Origin: Actinomycetes bacterium
GTDB lineage: Bacteria; Actinomycetota; Actinomycetes; Propionibacteriales; Nocardioidaceae
Direction: 5' to 3'
Length of the DNA: 64,000 nucleotides
Assembly (NCBI GenBank): GCA_023460975.1
Contig: JAEWOG010000016.1
Coordinates: 62,001 to 126,000, forward strand
Positions 26,847 through 34,897 of the stretch are shown piece by piece. Within the stretch, counting starts at the first letter, position 1. Every line of letters begins with the position of its first letter. The notes under the pieces are model-generated. The model was given only the letters and a program-made list of their open reading frames with translations. It searched no databases and had not been told where the DNA came from. Both the position numbers and the translations under genes were made by a program.

Positions 26847-28276
26847 TGTCGCTCCCCACCGTCGAGACGACGCCCATCCCGGGGCTGCTGGTCGTCCGCC
26901 TGGACCTGCGTACGGATGCGCGGGGCTGGTTCAAGGAAAACTGGCAGCGCGAAAAGATGGTCGCCCTCGGGCTGCCCGACTTCGGGCCGGTGCAGAACAA
27001 CATCTCCTTCAACTCCGCCAAGGGCGCGACCCGCGGCATCCACACCGAGCCGTGGGACAAGTACGTCTCGGTCGCCAACGGACGGGCGTTCTGCGCCTGG
27101 GTGGACATGCGCGAGGGCGAGTCGTACGGCACGGTGTTCACGCTCGAGGTGACTCCCGACGTCGCGGTCTTCGTGCCGCGAGGGGTGGGCAACAGCTACC
27201 AGACCCTCGAGGAGGGCGTGGCGTACACCTACCTCGTCAACGAGCATTGGCGCCCGTCGACTCCCTACCCGGCCCTCAACCTCGCCGACGAGACGGCGGC
27301 CATCGAGTGGCCGATCCCGCTCGACTCGGGCGAGGTGGAGATCTCTGACAAGGATCTGGCCAACCCACGCTTGGCCGACGCCGCGCAGATGGCGCCCAAG
27401 AAGACGCTCATCATCGGCGCGCTCGGCCAGCTCGGCCGGGCGCTGGCCGCGCAGTTCCCCGCAGCTGATCTCGTCGACCTCGCCGAGGGTGACGTCGACG
27501 GGCGGCCCGTGGCGCGCCTCGACCTGACGGATGCGGCGGCCGTGACGGCGTACCCATGGAGCGACTATGCGACGGTTCTCAACGCCGCTGCCTACACGGC
27601 AGTGGACGCCGCCGAGACATCCGAGGGTCGCGTCATCGCGTGGCAGGCCAACGCGGTCGGCCCGGCGGCCCTCGCAGCCGTCGCAGCGCGCCACCAGCTG
27701 ACGCTGGTGCACTACTCGTCCGAGTACGTCTTCGACGGTTCGGTCGACGGAGAGCACACCGAGGACGAGCCGCTGTCCCCGCTGGGTGTCTACGCCCAGT
27801 CCAAGGCGGCGGGCGACGTGGCCGTGTCCCTGGCCCCGCGCCACTACATCCTGCGTACGTCCTGGGTGATCGGCGAAGGCAACAACTTCGTCCGTACGAT
27901 GCGCTCACTCGCCGAGAAGGGCATCTCCCCCAGCGTTGTGGCCGACCAGGTCGGCCGCCTCACGTTCACCTCTGAACTCGTCCGCGCCACCGTGCACCTG
28001 CTGGGCGCCGAGGCCGCGTACGGCGTGTACCAGGTGTCCAACGGTGGCCCCGTGATGTCGTGGCACGCCATCGCGCAGGAAGTCTTCGCACGGTCCGGCC
28101 GCTCGGGCGAGGACGTCTCCCCCACGACGACCGAGGACTACTACGCCGCACAGGTCGAGGCAGGCAAGCTCATCTCGCCTCGCCCCCTCAACTCGGCGAT
28201 GTCGATGGCCAAGATCAAGGCCACTGGCTTCGAGCCCGTGGACGCGATGGAAGAGCTCGACCGCTACCTGGCCTGA
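26846..28276 (+). CDS. RmlC-RmlD fusion (epimerase/reductase)
   Basis: One 476-residue chain carries the last two steps of dTDP-L-rhamnose synthesis. Residues 1-185 are the RmlC cupin epimerase, with RGIHTEPWDKYV (His66) and VPRGVGNSYQTLEE. From about 186 the RmlD reductase starts with a Rossmann motif LIIGALGQLGRAL (188-200) and has a Tyr/Lys pair in GVYAQSK. RmlC and RmlD are usually separate; fused forms are known in some actinobacteria such as Corynebacterium. A few linker residues rich in Ala and Asp join the halves. The ATG at 26846 overlaps the rmlB stop. Confidence 0.92.
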   Translation: MSLPTVETTPIPGLLVVRLDLRTDARGWFKENWQREKMVALGLPDFGPVQNNISFNSAKGATRGIHTEPWDKYVSVANGRAFCAWVDMREGESYGTVFTLEVTPDVAVFVPRGVGNSYQTLEEGVAYTYLVNEHWRPSTPYPALNLADETAAIEWPIPLDSGEVEISDKDLANPRLADAAQMAPKKTLIIGALGQLGRALAAQFPAADLVDLAEGDVDGRPVARLDLTDAAAVTAYPWSDYATVLNAAAYTAVDAAETSEGRVIAWQANAVGPAALAAVAARHQLTLVHYSSEYVFDGSVDGEHTEDEPLSPLGVYAQSKAAGDVAVSLAPRHYILRTSWVIGEGNNFVRTMRSLAEKGISPSVVADQVGRLTFTSELVRATVHLLGAEAAYGVYQVSNGGPVMSWHAIAQEVFARSGRSGEDVSPTTTEDYYAAQVEAGKLISPRPLNSAMSMAKIKATGFEPVDAMEELDRYLA

Positions 28277-28314
28277 GGAAGGGCGGGCGGGGCCTGCGGC
28301 CTGCGTACTGGCTC

Positions 28315-28710
28315 CTGCGTCATCCGTACTCGCGGGCCTTGGCTTGCGTCATACAAACCCGCCCGCTGTGGCCCCGCGTCATGCAAACCCGCCCGTTGTG
28401 GCCCCGCGTCATACAAACCCGCACCTATACCTCCGGGTCCGCATGACACAGCGGGGCTCCCGCGCCCTTTGTATGACGCGCCGCCCGGCGTCATACGTAC
28501 CCACCCGCACCGGCCAGGCCCCGCGTCATACAAACCCACCCGTTGTGACCCCGCGTCATACGTACTCGCGCCGGCCGGGCCACGCGTCATACAAACCCGC
28601 ACCTATACCTCCGGGTCTGCATGACGCAGCGGGGCTCCCGCACCCTTTGTATGACGCGGCCGGGCTCGAGGGACAGTTCGTATGACGCCCAGCGCACTTC
28701 GTATGACGCG
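28315..28710. repeat. GTCATACAAA inverted-repeat array 2
   Basis: The 474-base gap between the converging rmlCD and cupin genes is filled by copies of GCGTCATACAAACCC in both orientations. Two 76-bp units (28405-28480 and 28583-28658, 178 bp apart) each begin CGCGTCATACAAA and end TTTGTATGACGCG, a perfect 13-bp terminal inverted repeat. The units are nearly identical to each other. Looser copies with ATACGTAC and TTCGTATGACGC fill the rest. No gene is supported here. Confidence 0.85.
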
Positions 28711-28750
28711 GGCCGCAGAGTCAGAGCGCCAGAGATCCTGCGCCGAAGAC

Positions 28751-29128
28751 TCAGAGCGCCGGAGCCGAGTGAGCCTCGGGAGCAGAACGACCGTAGTCAT
28801 CCTCGAGGCGGCAGATGTCGTCCTCGCCCGTGTACGCGCCGTGCTGGACCTCGACGATCACGAGTTCCTCGGAGTGCTGGTTGGTGATGCGGTGAGCGGC
28901 GCCCTGGGGGACGTCGACGGAGTGCCCCGGGCCGCACACGACGGTCTCGCCGTCGATGATGCACGTCGCGATCCCGAAGATGACCACCCAGTGCTCGGAA
29001 CGGTGCTCGTGGGTCTGGTACGACAGACGCTGGCCGGGCCGTACGTGGATGCGCTTGACCTTGTAGCCCTGGCCCTCGTCAATGACGTGCCAGGAACCCC
29101 ACGGGCGCTCCTCGGACTTCTCGATCAC
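28751..29128 (-). CDS. Cupin of the mannose-6-phosphate isomerase type II class
   Basis: This is a 125-residue single-domain cupin resembling the C-terminal isomerase domain of ManC/AlgA proteins. The start and core read VIEKSEERPWGSWHVID, YKVKRIHVRPGQRLS and QTHEHRSEHWVVIFG, with metal-site histidines in HEHRSEHW. IPQGAAHR is replaced by VPQGAAHR. The GTG at 29128 has AGGAG eight bases upstream and is chosen over a GTG/ATG about 25 codons earlier. It could interconvert fructose-6-P and mannose-6-P for the GDP-mannose genes nearby, or merely bind a sugar. Confidence 0.8.
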   Translation of the reverse strand: MIEKSEERPWGSWHVIDEGQGYKVKRIHVRPGQRLSYQTHEHRSEHWVVIFGIATCIIDGETVVCGPGHSVDVPQGAAHRITNQHSEELVIVEVQHGAYTGEDDICRLEDDYGRSAPEAHSAPAL

Positions 29129-29218
29129 GGTTCCAACTCCTGATGTGTGGCGTACCAACGGAACGTTACCGGCTCCCCGTTGGGCGAGCCGAAGAATGGT
29201 CACCTCCGTACGCGGTCC

Positions 29219-29500
29219 TCACCGCCGCCCGAGGACGCTCTGGAGCGCCGGTCGGACGTCGACCCAGAACACGATCGCGGCGACGGTGGAGATGATCCAC
29301 AGGATGCCGATGCCGAAGAAGACGTCCGCGAGCACGCAGGCGCCGAGGATCCCCGCCCAGGACGCCTTGGTGAGCTTGTCCGTCGCGGTGTAGGCCTCGG
29401 CCGGGAACCGCAGCGCCGTGACGAGCGCGACGACCTTGAACACCAGCAGCGCGAGCAGCACCAGTGAGAAGACGTTGGCCTGGAGCGAGAGGAGGGTCAC
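29219..29500 (-). CDS. DUF2516 small membrane protein
   Basis: This 93-residue protein has hydrophobic segments at about 9-30 and 45-80. The GTG at 29500 (VTLLSLQANVF) is preferred, because upstream codons of the open frame translate a tandem DNA repeat. It matches DUF2516, found next to hbhA in mycobacteria (Rv0476). Here too it lies downstream of hbhA on the same strand, though a strong terminator separates them. Function is unknown. Confidence 0.78.
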   Translation of the reverse strand: MTLLSLQANVFSLVLLALLVFKVVALVTALRFPAEAYTATDKLTKASWAGILGACVLADVFFGIGILWIISTVAAIVFWVDVRPALQSVLGRR

Positions 29501-29585
29501 CCCACCAGCGTAGGCGCCCGGCCCCACCCCCGCCCCAGACGCCTCCACCCCAGCACGACACCGGCCAACAAGCACGCCCGCCACA

Positions 29586-29643
29586 CACACTGGCCACAAG
29601 CACACTGGCCACAAACACACTGGGCACAAAACACACTGGGCCC
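29586..29643. repeat. 15-bp tandem repeat, four units
   Basis: CACACTGGCCACAAG is followed by CACACTGGCCACAAA, then CACACTGGGCACAAAA and a partial CACACTGGG that runs into the hbhA terminator stem. It lies between hbhA and the DUF2516 gene and is probably non-coding. Confidence 0.75.
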
Positions 29644-29670
29644 CCGACCATGCAGGTCGGGGGCCCAGTG
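29634..29670 (-). terminator. Strong intrinsic terminator of the hbhA transcript
   Basis: A perfect 15-bp stem (CACTGGGCCCCCGAC paired with GTCGGGGGCCCAGTG) encloses a 7-base loop. On the minus strand it is followed by TGTGTTTTGTG. It stands 39 bases after the hbhA stop. Confidence 0.8.
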
Positions 29671-29709
29671 GCGTCAGAACAGCGTCAGCTGTTCGGCGGG
29701 GTCATCTCT

Positions 29710-30519
29710 TCAGTCGCCGACCTTCTCGGCGGCCTCGGTGACGGCCTTGACCGCGCTGGTGGCGGTCTTCTTGGCGGCGGTCACGGTGGCCTTGGCGCTG
29801 GCCTCGGCGGCGGCGGTCTTCTTGGCAGCCGGGGACTTCTTGGCGGCCGTCTTGCGGGCGGCCGTCTTCTTCGCCGGGGCCTTCGTGGCCGGGGCCTTCT
29901 TGGCGGCGGGCTTCGTGGCCTTCTTGACCGCCTTGGTCACCTCGGCCTCAACCTTGTCCGCGGTCTTCTCGACGGCGGCGGCCACCTCGTCGACCTTCGC
30001 CTCGGCGACCTTGGCCTGGGCAACGGCGGCCTTCTTGGCCTGCGTGGTGGTGGTCTTGGCCTTGGCGACGGTGGTCTTGGCGGACTTCACCGCGGCCTTG
30101 GTGGACTCCTGGTTGCGGACGCGGCCCACGAGGCCCTCGCCACGCTTGACGAGGTCGGCGTACGCGGCGCTCGCGAGAGCAACGTTGTCGTCCACCAGGG
30201 TCTGGACCTTGGCTGGCGCCTTGCGGGCCTCGGCGACACGGGCCTCGACGGCGGCGCGGCGGGCCTTGGCGTCCTTGCCCAGCGCCTCAACGCGCTCGTT
30301 GACGAGCGTGAGGGCGGCGGTGCCGAGCTCCTTGGGCTCCGCGACGGCCTTGGTCAGCGCGGCCACGCGGGCCTCGATGTCCTTCGAGACGTCGGTCGCC
30401 TTCTTCTGCACGTCGACGACAACGTCGCGCACCTTCTCCACCGCGAGGTCGGTCACACCGACGCCCGCGAACACCGGCTTGATCGCTTCGGTCTTGATGT
30501 CGAACTTGGCCTTGGCCAT
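29710..30519 (-). CDS. hbhA: HbhA-like Lys/Ala-rich protein
   Basis: This 269-residue protein has a helical, coiled-coil-like N-terminal part (about 1-150) and a low-complexity tail of Lys, Ala and Pro (repeated KKAPATKAPAKK, KTAAKKS types). The architecture matches mycobacterial heparin-binding haemagglutinin, a surface adhesin that also binds DNA and lipid. The order regulator-hbhA-DUF2516 equals Rv0474-Rv0475-Rv0476. The tail also resembles histone-like proteins, so a nucleoid role is possible. GAAGGAGAG precedes the ATG. The open glycine-rich frame on the other strand is an artefact of the Lys/Ala codons. Confidence 0.85.
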   Translation of the reverse strand: MAKAKFDIKTEAIKPVFAGVGVTDLAVEKVRDVVVDVQKKATDVSKDIEARVAALTKAVAEPKELGTAALTLVNERVEALGKDAKARRAAVEARVAEARKAPAKVQTLVDDNVALASAAYADLVKRGEGLVGRVRNQESTKAAVKSAKTTVAKAKTTTTQAKKAAVAQAKVAEAKVDEVAAAVEKTADKVEAEVTKAVKKATKPAAKKAPATKAPAKKTAARKTAAKKSPAAKKTAAAEASAKATVTAAKKTATSAVKAVTEAAEKVGD

Positions 30520-30566
30520 CGTTCTCTCCTTCTGTGTGCCCGACCGCTCTGATCGGGAGTCGTTGG

Positions 30567-30968
30567 TCAGTCCTGTCCGGCGGGCTCGGTGCCCTGGTTG
30601 AGCGCGAGGAAGGACTGGTAGATGTCGAGCAGCGAGTGCTTCTGCCGCTCGGTGAGCGCGGGATCAGCGAGGACCGCCAACTCGACCGAACCGGCCGTGT
30701 CGGCGTCGGGGTGCACGATCCCGGCGCGGATGTAGAGCTGCTCGGCCGAGACCCGCAGCGCTCGCGCGAGCTGGTTCAGCACCTCCGCCGAGGGGCGTCG
30801 CAGCCCCCGCTCGATCTGGCTGAGGTACGGGTTCGAGACGCCCACCTGGTCGGCGAGCTGGCGCAGCGAGAGCCGCGAGGCCAGACGCTGCTCCTTGAGG
30901 TAGTCGCCCAAGCCATCCACCACCGACTTGGGGAGGATCGACGACTTCTCGTTCTTGCTCTTTGCCAC
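30567..30968 (-). CDS. XRE-family transcriptional regulator of the hbhA locus
   Basis: This is a 133-residue cytoplasmic DNA-binding protein. The helix-turn-helix lies at about 22-78 (LKEQRLASRLSLRQLADQ, then GVSNPYLSQIERGLRRPS). A C-terminal segment (ERQKHSLLDIYQSFLALN) may form a dimer helix. It is 47 bases upstream of hbhA on the same strand, as Rv0474 is in M. tuberculosis. A perfect palindrome begins 5 bases before its GTG start, so it probably represses its own transcript and with it hbhA. Confidence 0.88.
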   Translation of the reverse strand: MAKSKNEKSSILPKSVVDGLGDYLKEQRLASRLSLRQLADQVGVSNPYLSQIERGLRRPSAEVLNQLARALRVSAEQLYIRAGIVHPDADTAGSVELAVLADPALTERQKHSLLDIYQSFLALNQGTEPAGQD

Positions 30969-30973
30969 GACTC

Positions 30974-31001
30974 CATTGTGCTAACACTTGTTAGCACAAT
31001 G
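30974..31001. promoter_or_regulatory. Palindromic operator upstream of the XRE regulator
   Basis: A perfect 12-bp inverted repeat, CATTGTGCTAAC and GTTAGCACAATG, is separated by ACTT. On the minus strand a possible -35 (TTGCAT) and -10 (CACAAT) are spaced 18 bases and lie within the palindrome, so a bound protein would block the promoter. A partial half-site CTTGTTAGC recurs near 31067. Confidence 0.8.
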
Positions 31002-31075
31002 CAAACAAAAGGCGGGTGAGCCGCCTCACATGTGCCAAAGAATGGGACAGAACGCCCACGCCCTTGTTAGCGAGT

Positions 31076-32035
31076 TCAGAACGCAGCGCGGATGGATCCG
31101 ACCCGGACCCCGCCTCCGAGCAGTTCGAACTCCCCCGTACGACGGATCGCGTCCGCATCCACCCCGGCCTCCTCGAGCACGCCCGCCAGTTCGAGCAGGC
31201 GCGCCATCACGATCGGGCGTGCCCGGTCCGACCCGTCGTCGATCTTGAGCGCCCAGGCCCGCCCGTCGGGCAGCGCGACGGCGTAGCAGGCCTCGGCGCC
31301 GAGCTTGCCGACCATGCCCGGGACCGCCCGCAGCAGGGTGCACTCGTCGCGGCGGGACCCGGACACGTACTCCGGGTGGGCACGCATCGCTGCGGCGACG
31401 GCGGCCGCTCCCCCCGTACGCGCCGTGGCCAGACGCGAGAACGCCCGGGCCAGACCGACCAGCGACGTGGAGAGCAGCGGTGCGCCGCACCCGTCGACGG
31501 CCACGTCGGGACGTTCCCCGGTGAGCGCGGCGAAGCCCTCGCGGATCGCCACCTGCAGCGGGTGTTCGGGGGCGAGGTAGGTGCCGCAGTCCCATCCGCG
31601 CACGACGCACGTGGCGAGCATCGCGGCGTGCTTGCCCGAGCAGTTCATCAGCAGGCGGGTCGGCTGGCCGCCTGCCCGGAGCACCTCGTCGCGACGGGCG
31701 GGCTCCAGCGGCAGGTCAGGCGGATTCTGGAGGGCCGCCTCGCCCAACCCGGCACTCGCCAGGATGCGACGCACCCCCTCGACGTGGAAGTCCTCGCCCG
31801 AGTGCGACGCCCCCGCCAGCGCGAGCAACTCCTCGGGAAGGTCGAGGCCGAGGTCGACCATGACGGCGGCCTGCAAGGGCTTGTTGCACGAACGAGGCAG
31901 GACGACCCGGCTCGGCTCGCCGGCCGCGTACTCGATCGATCCGTCGGCAGCCAAGGCGACGGCGATCCCGCGGTGGGCCCCCTCGACGATCCCGGAACGG
32001 ACGATCTCGGCGAGGACCGGCGACGTTTCGACCAT
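31076..32035 (-). CDS. L-asparaginase II family protein
   Basis: This 319-residue protein is of the actinobacterial/rhizobial asparaginase II family, unrelated to the common type I/II bacterial enzymes. Family blocks are EIVRSGIVEGAHRG, SCNKPLQA, ASHSGEDFHVEGV, MNCSGKHAAML (the Cys/Ser/Lys segment) and DGCGAPL. No signal peptide is seen. It hydrolyses asparagine to aspartate and ammonia. It is divergent from cysC and its stop lies about 75 bases from the palindromic operator. Confidence 0.87.
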   Translation of the reverse strand: MVETSPVLAEIVRSGIVEGAHRGIAVALAADGSIEYAAGEPSRVVLPRSCNKPLQAAVMVDLGLDLPEELLALAGASHSGEDFHVEGVRRILASAGLGEAALQNPPDLPLEPARRDEVLRAGGQPTRLLMNCSGKHAAMLATCVVRGWDCGTYLAPEHPLQVAIREGFAALTGERPDVAVDGCGAPLLSTSLVGLARAFSRLATARTGGAAAVAAAMRAHPEYVSGSRRDECTLLRAVPGMVGKLGAEACYAVALPDGRAWALKIDDGSDRARPIVMARLLELAGVLEEAGVDADAIRRTGEFELLGGGVRVGSIRAAF

Positions 32036-32067
32036 GTCGACAGGCTACGTGCCGCACACCTGAGAGG

Positions 32068-33276
32068 ATGGCGCCCGTGTCGACCCCCCAGCACTGCCCC
32101 ACGGCCCGCGAGCTCGACGATCTGGAGCTCCTCACCACCGGCGCTCTCGCGCCCCTGACGACCTTCAACGCTCCCGGCAGCGTGGTCACCCTGGCGCTGC
32201 CCCCCGAGTACGCCGCGGCCCAGGAGGTCGAGCTCGTCGACCCCGAGGGCCTGCCGCTGGCGACGTACACGCCGGCGACCGGCGCCGTGGTCTCGCTGAC
32301 GCACGCGCAGCACGGGCCGTTCCGGCGCCTCCACCTGTCGCCCGCAGCAGTCCGGGAGCAGTACGCCGGCCGCACCGTGGTCCCCGTCTCAGGCCCGCTG
32401 TCCAGCGCGGAGATCGACGAGATCGGTGCCCTCGGCCCCGTCCTGCTGCTCGCGCTGACCGGGCAGGGCACGGCCGACCTCTCCCCCGTCGCCCTGGTGC
32501 GCGCCACCCTGGCGGCCGCCGCGGAGATGGGCGACGCGGCCGTGGTGGTCGTACCGCTGGCCTCGCACGATGACGCCGAGGCCGACCACGCCCTCGGGGT
32601 GCAGGTGGTGGCCACGTACGCCGGGGGCGACCCCGTCCACGCGTTGGCAGACAGCACCGAAGACGCGGTCGACTACCCCGAGACCGTGGCCGCGATCGTC
32701 GAGCGCGACCAGCCCGCTCCCGCAGACCAAGGGCTCGTGCTCTTCTTCACCGGCCTGTCCGGCAGCGGCAAGTCCACCCTCGCCCAGGCTCTGATGGACC
32801 GCGTCCTCGAGCAGGGCGTACGCACCATCACCAGCCTCGACGGCGACGTCGTGCGCCGCAACCTCAGCAAGGGCCTCACGTTCTCGAAGGAGGACCGCGA
32901 GACCAACATCCGGCGCATCGGCTGGGTGGCCTCCGAGATCGCCCGCCACGGCGGACTGGCCGTGTGCAGCCCCATCGCCCCCTTCGACGCCACCCGCAAG
33001 GAGGTCCGCGCGATGGTGGACGAGGCCGGCGGCGCCTTCTTCCTGATCCACGTCGCCACGCCCGTCGAGGAGTGCGAGCGCCGCGACCGCAAGGGGTTGT
33101 ACGCGAAGGCCCGCGCCGGTGAGATCCCCGAGTTCACGGGCATCTCGTCACCGTACGAGGTCCCGGGCGATGCCTCCGTGGTGGTCGACACCACGGGCCG
33201 CACCATCGAGGACGCTCTCAGTGACGTCATCGACGCGCTCGCCGCGACCGGTCACCTCGACCTCCGGGGGGCGTGA
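32068..33276 (+). CDS. cysC: Adenylylsulfate kinase CysC with N-terminal sulfurylase-like domain
   Basis: APS kinase phosphorylates adenylylsulfate to PAPS. The C-terminal 180 residues hold the P-loop GLSGSGKST at 229-237, LDGDVVRRNLSKGLTF, and the DRETNIRRIGWVASEIA block. The first 215 residues resemble the N-terminal PUA-like part of ATP sulfurylase fusions, but no sulfurylase catalytic motif (HxxH) is visible, so this domain is probably structural. The GTG at 32077 is an alternative start with better Shine-Dalgarno spacing (GAGAGG, 9 bases). The stop overlaps the phosphatase gene as TGATG. CysDN are encoded 4.7 kb downstream. Confidence 0.9.
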   Translation: MAPVSTPQHCPTARELDDLELLTTGALAPLTTFNAPGSVVTLALPPEYAAAQEVELVDPEGLPLATYTPATGAVVSLTHAQHGPFRRLHLSPAAVREQYAGRTVVPVSGPLSSAEIDEIGALGPVLLLALTGQGTADLSPVALVRATLAAAAEMGDAAVVVVPLASHDDAEADHALGVQVVATYAGGDPVHALADSTEDAVDYPETVAAIVERDQPAPADQGLVLFFTGLSGSGKSTLAQALMDRVLEQGVRTITSLDGDVVRRNLSKGLTFSKEDRETNIRRIGWVASEIARHGGLAVCSPIAPFDATRKEVRAMVDEAGGAFFLIHVATPVEECERRDRKGLYAKARAGEIPEFTGISSPYEVPGDASVVVDTTGRTIEDALSDVIDALAATGHLDLRGA

Positions 33277-33788
33277 TGTCTGGTCTGTCCGTCCTCTTCG
33301 TGTGCACCGCCAACATCTGCCGGTCGCCGTTCCTCGAACTCACCGCGCGCCACGTCGCCGGCCCTGACTCGCCGCTGACGTTCTCCAGCGCGGGCACCAT
33401 GGGCTTCAACGCGCACCCGATGGACGAGGTCATGGCCTCCACGCTGGGCCTCGATGCCTCGGCGTTCCGCAGCCGCCCGCTCACCCCGGCGATCCTCGCG
33501 GGGGTTGACCTGGTGCTGACCGCCGAGCGCGAGCACCGCTCCCGCATCCTGGAGGACCAGCCCGCCCTGCTGCGCAAGGTCTTCACGGTGGGCCAGTTCG
33601 CCGCCGGGGTCGAGGCGCACCCTGGCGTACGGGGGGCTGACCTCGTGGCGGCGCAGGGGCGCCGGCGTACGGCTCCGACGCCCGAGCAGGACATCAGCGA
33701 CCCCTACCGCCGCGGTCAGGAAGCTGCCGAAGAGGCCGCCGAACTGATGACGCGACTCGTCCACCAGGTCGTCGGCGCGCTTGCCTGA
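33276..33788 (+). CDS. Low-molecular-weight protein tyrosine phosphatase
   Basis: This 170-residue phosphatase has the P-loop FVCTANICRSP (Cys10, Arg16 in the CX5R motif) and the general-acid Asp in DISDPYRRG near the C-terminus. In capsule systems such enzymes dephosphorylate the chain-length tyrosine kinase; a kinase of that type is encoded at 60184-61599. Pairing is inferred. An arsenate reductase is a less likely reading, given the CX5R spacing and DPY. The ATG overlaps the cysC stop. Confidence 0.88.
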   Translation: MSGLSVLFVCTANICRSPFLELTARHVAGPDSPLTFSSAGTMGFNAHPMDEVMASTLGLDASAFRSRPLTPAILAGVDLVLTAEREHRSRILEDQPALLRKVFTVGQFAAGVEAHPGVRGADLVAAQGRRRTAPTPEQDISDPYRRGQEAAEEAAELMTRLVHQVVGALA

Positions 33789-33896
33789 CAGGCGTAAGTT
33801 GTCGCGCTGACAGGTGCCGCCTTGCACAGCACCGCCCTGGTCGCGCAACAATGTGCACTCTGTCGATGATGTTCGACGGCTTTCCTGAGGAGTGAC

Positions 33897-34886
33897 ATGC
33901 CAGACCTGCTGACGTTCGCAGCGTTGTCGATCGTGCTCGCGGGATTCATCGTCGGCATCGTCGTCGGGCTGACCGGCATGGGCGGTGGCGCCCTGATGAC
34001 GCCCGCGCTGATCTTCCTCGGCGTCGGGGAGACGTCCGCGGTCGTCACCGCCGACCTGACGGCAGCCGCCGTCTACAAGACCGGCGGGGCGATCGTGCAC
34101 AAACGCGAGGGCTCGCCGCACATGAAGCTCGCGCTGTGGCTGATGCTCGGCTCGATCCCCATGGCGCTGCTCGGCCCGCACATGGTCGCGTGGATCGTGC
34201 CGCCGGAGGAGATCGACGACACCCTCAAGCTGTGGATCGGCTTCGCGCTGCTGCTGGCCGCCTCCACGTACGCCCTGCGCCTCTACCTCAACCTGCGCGC
34301 CATCCGCCGCGGCGGCAGCCAGGGAGACCCCAACCCCGCCGTACGTCCGATCCCGACGCTGCTGATCGGGGCCCTCGGCGGCCTGCTGGTCGGCATCACC
34401 AGCGTGGGTTCCGGCTCGGTCATCATGATCGCCCTGCTCATGCTGTACCCCGGCCTGAGCGCCGTACGGCTGGTCGGCACGGACCTCGTCCAGGCGGTCC
34501 CGCTCGTGCTCGCAGCGGCGATCTCCAACATCGCCCTGCACGGCATCGACTTCGAACTGCTGATCCCGCTCATCGTCGGTTCGGTCCCCGGCACGCTGCT
34601 GGGCTCGCACCTGGCGCCGAAGGTTCCGCAGTCGTGGCTGCGGCGCGGCATCGTCGTCGTGCTGACCATGTCGGCCGTCGCCCTGCTCGACAAGGCGGGC
34701 TGGGCGCCGCTGGGCGTGGAGGAGACCCACCCCTTCCTCGTCGTCGGCGTGGGCGTCGGCGTGCTGGTGGTCCTGCCGTTCGTGTGGGGCCTGCTCCGCA
34801 AGACCGAGGGGTTGCCGATGTTTGGGGGCCCTACGGTCGCCGAGATCGAGAACCTCGAACTCAGACCCAAGAGTCCGACACGCTGA
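33897..34886 (+). CDS. TauE/SafE-type sulfite exporter family permease
   Basis: This 329-residue membrane protein has about eight helices in two repeats. The first repeat shows GLTGMGGGALMTPALIFLGV, the second GGLLVGITSVGSGSVIMIAL. This duplicated Gly-rich pattern is the family mark. Relatives export sulfite, sulfoacetate or other small organic anions. The neighbouring cysC and cysDN suggest a sulfur compound. GAGGAGTGAC precedes the ATG, a good ribosome site. The charged C-terminus is cytosolic. Confidence 0.85.
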   Translation: MPDLLTFAALSIVLAGFIVGIVVGLTGMGGGALMTPALIFLGVGETSAVVTADLTAAAVYKTGGAIVHKREGSPHMKLALWLMLGSIPMALLGPHMVAWIVPPEEIDDTLKLWIGFALLLAASTYALRLYLNLRAIRRGGSQGDPNPAVRPIPTLLIGALGGLLVGITSVGSGSVIMIALLMLYPGLSAVRLVGTDLVQAVPLVLAAAISNIALHGIDFELLIPLIVGSVPGTLLGSHLAPKVPQSWLRRGIVVVLTMSAVALLDKAGWAPLGVEETHPFLVVGVGVGVLVVLPFVWGLLRKTEGLPMFGGPTVAEIENLELRPKSPTR

Positions 34887-34897
34887 GGCGCTGAGCG

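Noticed and set aside
29464..30552. Glycine/leucine-rich plus-strand open frame opposite hbhA
   Set aside because: It is the complement of Lys/Ala codons in hbhA; third-position pattern and synteny favour the minus-strand gene.
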